From: Pseudobdellovibrionaceae bacterium
Lineage (GTDB): Bacteria > Bdellovibrionota > Bdellovibrionia > Bdellovibrionales > JAMPXM01
NCBI GenBank assembly: GCA_913776405.1
Contig: CAJYOV010000564.1
Coordinates: 1 to 11,560 of the forward strand
Direction: 5' to 3'
Length of the DNA stretch: 11,560 nt
Shown: positions 8,173 through 11,560 of the stretch, in pieces
Numbering within the stretch: position 1 is the first letter of the stretch
Layout of the letters: each line of letters begins with the position of its first letter
Notes under the pieces: model-generated
The model's database searches: none
Seen by the model: the letters and a program-made list of their open reading frames with translations, nothing else
Told to the model about the DNA's origin: nothing
Made by a program: the position numbers and the translations under genes

Positions 8173-8805
8173 ATGCAGTTAGCACAGAAACTCATCATGT
8201 CACTCTCACTTGGACTCTTCTCGCTCGCTCTTACAGCTTGCGGCGGTGACGGCCGCGGCAACGTCGACCTCGATCTCCCTCAGATTCTTCAAGCCGCTCA
8301 AGGCACATGGCACTCACGAAACGGCTGCGAACTCGTGAACGGCAGCTCGCTCATCGGCTCCGCAAAATACGACAGCGTATTCAGCGGCAGCGACTACATC
8401 GAATACGCAAATTACTACAGCGACGACTATTGCGTTTACCCAGAAACCCAAACGCGCACGACCTACACCCTACGAGTCGGCGGCGTAGGCCCCGGCGGCT
8501 ACGGCAACCAAATCGACTTCGTCGTTCGTAACGTTACAATCACTCCGCTCACAACAGGCATGGCAAATGACTACAACGCCGACGGCGAGTGCGGCCTCGG
8601 ATGGCAAGTTAATGTCGAACGCGATATCTCTGGATACTCGTCTTGTCCTGTCTATAACTTTTCAAGCGGCGACGCATACACCGAAGAGATCGGCAAGCTC
8701 ACTCGCCAGATATTGGACGTCGACGGCAACGAGATCTACATGGGCGTTGCGGGTGGTTCTGGATATCCGACGTATTATGAGAACTCGCCGAGCTTGGTGC
8801 GCTAA
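8173..8805 (+). CDS. Tyr/Gly-rich lipoprotein, function unknown
   Basis: This 210-aa protein begins at ATG 8173 with GAGGG six bases upstream. The signal peptide (Lys6, hydrophobic 8-20) ends in the lipobox Leu-Thr-Ala-Cys with lipidated Cys23; Gly-Gly-Asp follow, and a residue other than Asp at +2 fits outer-membrane sorting in enterobacterial rules. The mature part is rich in Tyr, Gly, Ser and Asn and has four cysteines at 52, 87, 140 and 158, which could form two disulfides. The layout 'GTWHS...GC' followed by alternating polar/hydrophobic strands and 'DDYC' resembles small beta-barrel or lipocalin-like lipoproteins, but this is a structural guess. It stands alone: a terminator lies upstream, and the defence module converges on it 149 bp downstream. 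Its codon use matches the backbone genes, not the module. I do not recognise the family. Confidence 0.75.
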   Translation: MQLAQKLIMSLSLGLFSLALTACGGDGRGNVDLDLPQILQAAQGTWHSRNGCELVNGSSLIGSAKYDSVFSGSDYIEYANYYSDDYCVYPETQTRTTYTLRVGGVGPGGYGNQIDFVVRNVTITPLTTGMANDYNADGECGLGWQVNVERDISGYSSCPVYNFSSGDAYTEEIGKLTRQILDVDGNEIYMGVAGGSGYPTYYENSPSLVR

Positions 8806-8954
8806 AGGCGCTTAACATATTTTAGAAATGAGGATTCTACGAGAAGCAAACCTTGATTGTGCGTTTGCCAAACATGACAATTTACTTAGGACATCCCAAG
8901 CGTATTGAAGCGATTTGTCTAGCAAGCTCGATGCGTCGGACTGATAGAGCGTAT

Positions 8955-10814
8955 TTAGGAGTACAAGTCTCCCTCGTCAGATACGATCTCGCTGAACGCG
9001 AGAGTAGCACTTCTAGGCTGTTTATTGATCTCTAGAGGCATCATTCGAATTTTTAGCGGTAACGGGCTAGCCACTCCGCTGAATATGCAGGTTCCCGTAG
9101 GCATTGTCGGTATAGATTCTTCCGCGATCGCATCGATATACGAAACAGCAGTAGAGATTGTCTCTAAATCTCTCGAATTGATAAGCCTATGTATAAAGTA
9201 GTTGTGAGCCTGAGAGATGATCGTTTGAGAGATATCATTCGGCCTCTGACTCGAGATCGTCAGAAACGCTCCAAATTTGCGACCTTCCTTAATTATTTCC
9301 TCGAATACCTCTAGTCGATAATCTCGCCAGCTTTCACTCTCGCGCGCCGAATCTCGAGATAAAATATTATGCGCTTCATCCACAATGATCGACAGCGATC
9401 CAATACCCGAGGCCTTATGATCGTCGTATACCATCTTAGCGATTAGCAGCGGGATTGTCTTTTTCATGTCCATGTTTATCGAGTGCATATCGATGATGTT
9501 AATATTGCGCTGCCAGAAAGTTAGGTCGTTTGACGTATCAAATATTCGGCGTATCTCCAGAGACTTCGACACGAACTTATTTATAACTGGTGCGACATGT
9601 TCATTCTGAGCGCGATTTTTTATAAGGTCGCCTATGAGCTGTAGATACATACAAGTCACAAGCGCCTCCAGAAGATCATTCAGGTTAATCGCGCTATTTT
9701 GAGCATGTTTGTATATCGCTGTCTGCGGAATGCGCTGAGTTTTTTGGGCGAGGAATCCGTCGCTCTCCCCTCTGATTCTGAAGCCACAGGAAGTATTGTG
9801 CCACTCTAGATCGTACTCGAGGTCGCGCTCGACGCCATCCAACGTTAGGACCGGAACTATCTGACGAAAATAGTCAAGGCATTGGAAAACCCGAACCTTA
9901 TCCGCCATCTGGAGAATTTGTTCTAAGTTGCTCGTGAGAATTTTTCTGAAGTAGATATTCGCATCTTCAGCTCGCCGGATGTTATTCAGCAAGTTCAGAG
10001 CTCGCTTCAGAAATGGCTTTTGGGTTTTTTCTGTTGCATCGGCAAGTATTGATAGGATCTCAAGGTCCAATAACTTATCAGGGCTGATTGGAATTCGGTC
10101 ACCATTATCAGTGCGCGTAGAAAGTTCGAAGACTTGCTTTTCTTCACTTATACATCCATCTCGACCGAACTCTCCATTAAAGTCGAACAACACAATCTTC
10201 GTCTTTTCAAAAAAAGCGCGCTGATTCCGCTCTCGGAGAATCCTCACGAATTCCTGATAAAGCAAAGCAAGCGTATTAGATTTTCCGCTACCGGTATTGC
10301 CAAAGATAGCTATGTGACTGTTAAAAACTCCGTCGATCGGGATTTCTAGAGGGAAGTCTTCGTGCTCCGCGACAGCTACCGAAATCGTGAGATCAGAATC
10401 ACCTTTTAAGTTGTGAATCAAATGCATTTTTTCGCGGTCTACGATATATGCTTCGTTGCCGATCAAAGGCAGTTCTCGTGTGCCGCTAATGAATTTCTTC
10501 GAATCTTCAAGATAGCCACTAAGCGAAACTGTCAGCAGCCTGATATTTCGATCGGTTCTTTGAGCGAGATCCCCACCAACGCCATCAAGGTTTTCGACTA
10601 TTTTCTCGCCTTCGACTTTACCGATGATACTTAGGAAGCCTTTTCTGATCTCGATGTAACTATCCACAGATATGTTTCGAAGAATCTCACCCTTGAAAAA
10701 AAGATTCGAGGAGTTCTTGTTTCTGTCGACCTTTATGACCACTCTTCGACCCTGAACTTCGCAGACTGTGCCAACCCTCAGAACAGAGCTTTTCGTCAAA
10801 CGATCATGAGGCAT
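8955..10814 (-). CDS. herA: HerA-family ATPase of a SIR2-HerA antiphage defence system
   Basis: A predicted 619-aa hexameric ATPase of the HerA/FtsK superfamily. I choose ATG 10814, which overlaps the upstream SIR2 gene by 11 bp and has AGTAGG 4 nt before it; an ATG at 10898 would add 28 residues and overlap by 95 bp. Residues about 12-77 look like the HAS-barrel ('VGTVCEVQG', 'FFKGEILR', 'IIGKVEGEKI'). The RecA-like core has Walker A GNTGSGKSN (about 172-180, Lys178), 'DFNGEF' (211-216), Walker B 'LSIIVDEAHNIL' with Asp479-Glu480, the sensor-like 'ISSQRPNDIS' (520-529, Gln523) and 'HRLINSRD' with a candidate arginine finger at 543. In characterised systems HerA assembles with SIR2 and both are needed for protection. 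Without the SIR2 neighbour it could be a housekeeping HerA, but no NurA gene is visible. GC is about 40% in sampled stretches, and rare-type ATA codons occur, unlike glnA, which suggests horizontal gain. Confidence 0.9.
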   Translation of the reverse strand: MPHDRLTKSSVLRVGTVCEVQGRRVVIKVDRNKNSSNLFFKGEILRNISVDSYIEIRKGFLSIIGKVEGEKIVENLDGVGGDLAQRTDRNIRLLTVSLSGYLEDSKKFISGTRELPLIGNEAYIVDREKMHLIHNLKGDSDLTISVAVAEHEDFPLEIPIDGVFNSHIAIFGNTGSGKSNTLALLYQEFVRILRERNQRAFFEKTKIVLFDFNGEFGRDGCISEEKQVFELSTRTDNGDRIPISPDKLLDLEILSILADATEKTQKPFLKRALNLLNNIRRAEDANIYFRKILTSNLEQILQMADKVRVFQCLDYFRQIVPVLTLDGVERDLEYDLEWHNTSCGFRIRGESDGFLAQKTQRIPQTAIYKHAQNSAINLNDLLEALVTCMYLQLIGDLIKNRAQNEHVAPVINKFVSKSLEIRRIFDTSNDLTFWQRNINIIDMHSINMDMKKTIPLLIAKMVYDDHKASGIGSLSIIVDEAHNILSRDSARESESWRDYRLEVFEEIIKEGRKFGAFLTISSQRPNDISQTIISQAHNYFIHRLINSRDLETISTAVSYIDAIAEESIPTMPTGTCIFSGVASPLPLKIRMMPLEINKQPRSATLAFSEIVSDEGDLYS

Positions 10815-11560
10815 TCGACCTACTTTGCGGCTCGATGACGTCTTCAAGAACCGAAATGATCCGGTCGAAGCTGTTAACTTCTTCGCCGTGTGGACCAAGT
10901 ATAGTTACATTTGGATGATTTCGAAATTTCCTCTGGTAGTCTGTCGCTGCAGTCGAGTTGAAAGCGCAAACAATAAGTCTAAGAGTAGGGTTCTTCAAAG
11001 CGCGAGTGGTGATCTCTAAAATGTGTTCGTCATTGAATGAGAAACCAAAAACGATCAACAGAGTATTTTCTTTATCGAGCTCGTTAGCAAACGTTCTTAA
11101 AAGATCGTAGTAAACCCGGGTCATCGTTAACTCTCTGAACTTATCAAGTTTTGGGAGAACAACACTGAAGGTCCTCAGGTACTCCGTCACATTGGTTAGA
11201 CGAACCGGCGCATTGAAAGACCTGATATGACAATTGATCTCTCTCTGGCTTTCATTCCAGGACAGCGAGCCGTGTAACTTGATTAAGTTTATTGATGGCA
11301 CCTCTACCCGGTAACCGTAGAGGTAACCCGAATTGAATACCGAGTTGAAAAAAGCTTTCGGCGAAAAAACGTAATTGCAACCCAGAACTGGCGTACGCAC
11401 GAAGCCGTCGTTTAAGATTATTTGCGGGTGTGCCTCGTGCGCTTTCTCTACGAACAAGTCATAGTTGGTACTGAAAATCGTCGCTTGACGATGATGTATG
11501 TTGCTTTCTCTGCGCGAGAGAATTTTATCAATCACAGAAATAAATGATTGATATGATCGA
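10804..11560 (-). CDS. SIR2-family NADase subunit of SIR2-HerA system, 5' end cut by window
   Basis: The frame is open to the window edge (251 residues and one spare base visible, counting past the GTG at 11535), so the true N-terminus, including the expected Gly-Ala-Gly motif of the NAD-binding fold, is outside. Numbering from that GTG, residues 19-30 'TIFSTNYDLFVE' hold the conserved Asn24 (codon 11464-11466), and 'LIKLHGSLSW' (84-93) holds the conserved His88 (codon 11272-11274). These are the two catalytic-type residues of SIR2 NADases. 'VFGFSFNDEHI' (162-172) is the further SIR2-like glycine/acidic segment. Proteins of this type consume NAD+ when phage infection is sensed. The stop overlaps the start of herA by 11 bp, so the two are made together. 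The visible part is intact with no frameshift. It could be another SIR2-effector family, but the HerA partner makes SIR2-HerA the best fit. Confidence 0.88.
   Translation of the reverse strand, partial: RSYQSFISVIDKILSRRESNIHHRQATIFSTNYDLFVEKAHEAHPQIILNDGFVRTPVLGCNYVFSPKAFFNSVFNSGYLYGYRVEVPSINLIKLHGSLSWNESQREINCHIRSFNAPVRLTNVTEYLRTFSVVLPKLDKFRELTMTRVYYDLLRTFANELDKENTLLIVFGFSFNDEHILEITTRALKNPTLRLIVCAFNSTAATDYQRKFRNHPNVTILGPHGEEVNSFDRIISVLEDVIEPQSRSNAS

Noticed and set aside
8846..8868. GCAAAC/GTTTGC stem as a herA terminator
   Set aside because: Only 6 bp with an 11-nt loop and no T-run on the minus strand.
8899..8955. AGCGTATT repeated at 8899-8906 and 8948-8955, considered as island attachment repeats
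   Set aside because: Eight bases only 49 bp apart in a non-coding gap is near chance, both copies are on the same side of the module, and no integrase is seen.
8853..9035. Small plus-strand frame across the end of herA
   Set aside because: Starts at a TTG without a ribosome site and runs antisense over the herA 3' end; it shows no recognisable motif.

Overview
The window looks like the chromosome of a Gram-negative, delta-proteobacterium-like predator relative, most plausibly Bdellovibrionota (Bdellovibrio or a neighbour). The grounds are about 50-57% GC in the backbone genes, a type I-beta glutamine synthetase next to a GlnB-type PII protein, two lipoproteins with lipoboxes, and a secA operon that continues into a 'zinc ribbon plus disordered linker' protein of a kind I associate with that group. 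The taxon is an inference from gene style, not from a marker gene.

Left part (1-1260, plus strand): a small Cys-rich exported protein (57-581) and a lipoprotein with a BamE/SmpA-like domain (711-1259), both probably envelope proteins. Next, on the minus strand, is one apparent operon read from right to left: a TrmL-type tRNA methyltransferase (6004-5489), SecA (5366-2694), a zinc-ribbon protein of unknown function (2677-1850, TTG start) and an exported coiled-coil protein (1875-1282, overlapping the previous gene by 26 bp). SecA drives preprotein export through SecYEG. Its two downstream partners are unrecognised but tightly linked to it.

Middle part (6073-7946, plus strand): the nitrogen-assimilation operon glnB-glnA, closed by a strong intrinsic terminator. 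GlnB carries the uridylylation tyrosine Tyr51 and GlnA carries the tyrosine that is adenylylated in enterobacteria, so the classical PII/adenylyltransferase control circuit is probably present. A roughly 230-bp non-coding stretch with a perfect 16-bp palindrome follows, then a Tyr/Gly-rich lipoprotein (8173-8805).

Right part (8955-11560, minus strand): a lower-GC accessory module of two overlapping genes. The first is a SIR2-family NADase-type protein (5' end outside the window) and the second a HerA/FtsK-superfamily ATPase of about 619 aa. Together they match the SIR2-HerA antiphage defence system, in which a HerA hexamer and SIR2 subunits form a complex that depletes NAD+ during infection. 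This is the most notable content of the window. The system type is already described, so the novelty lies in the host lineage and the details. No RNA genes, CRISPR arrays or insertion sequences were seen.
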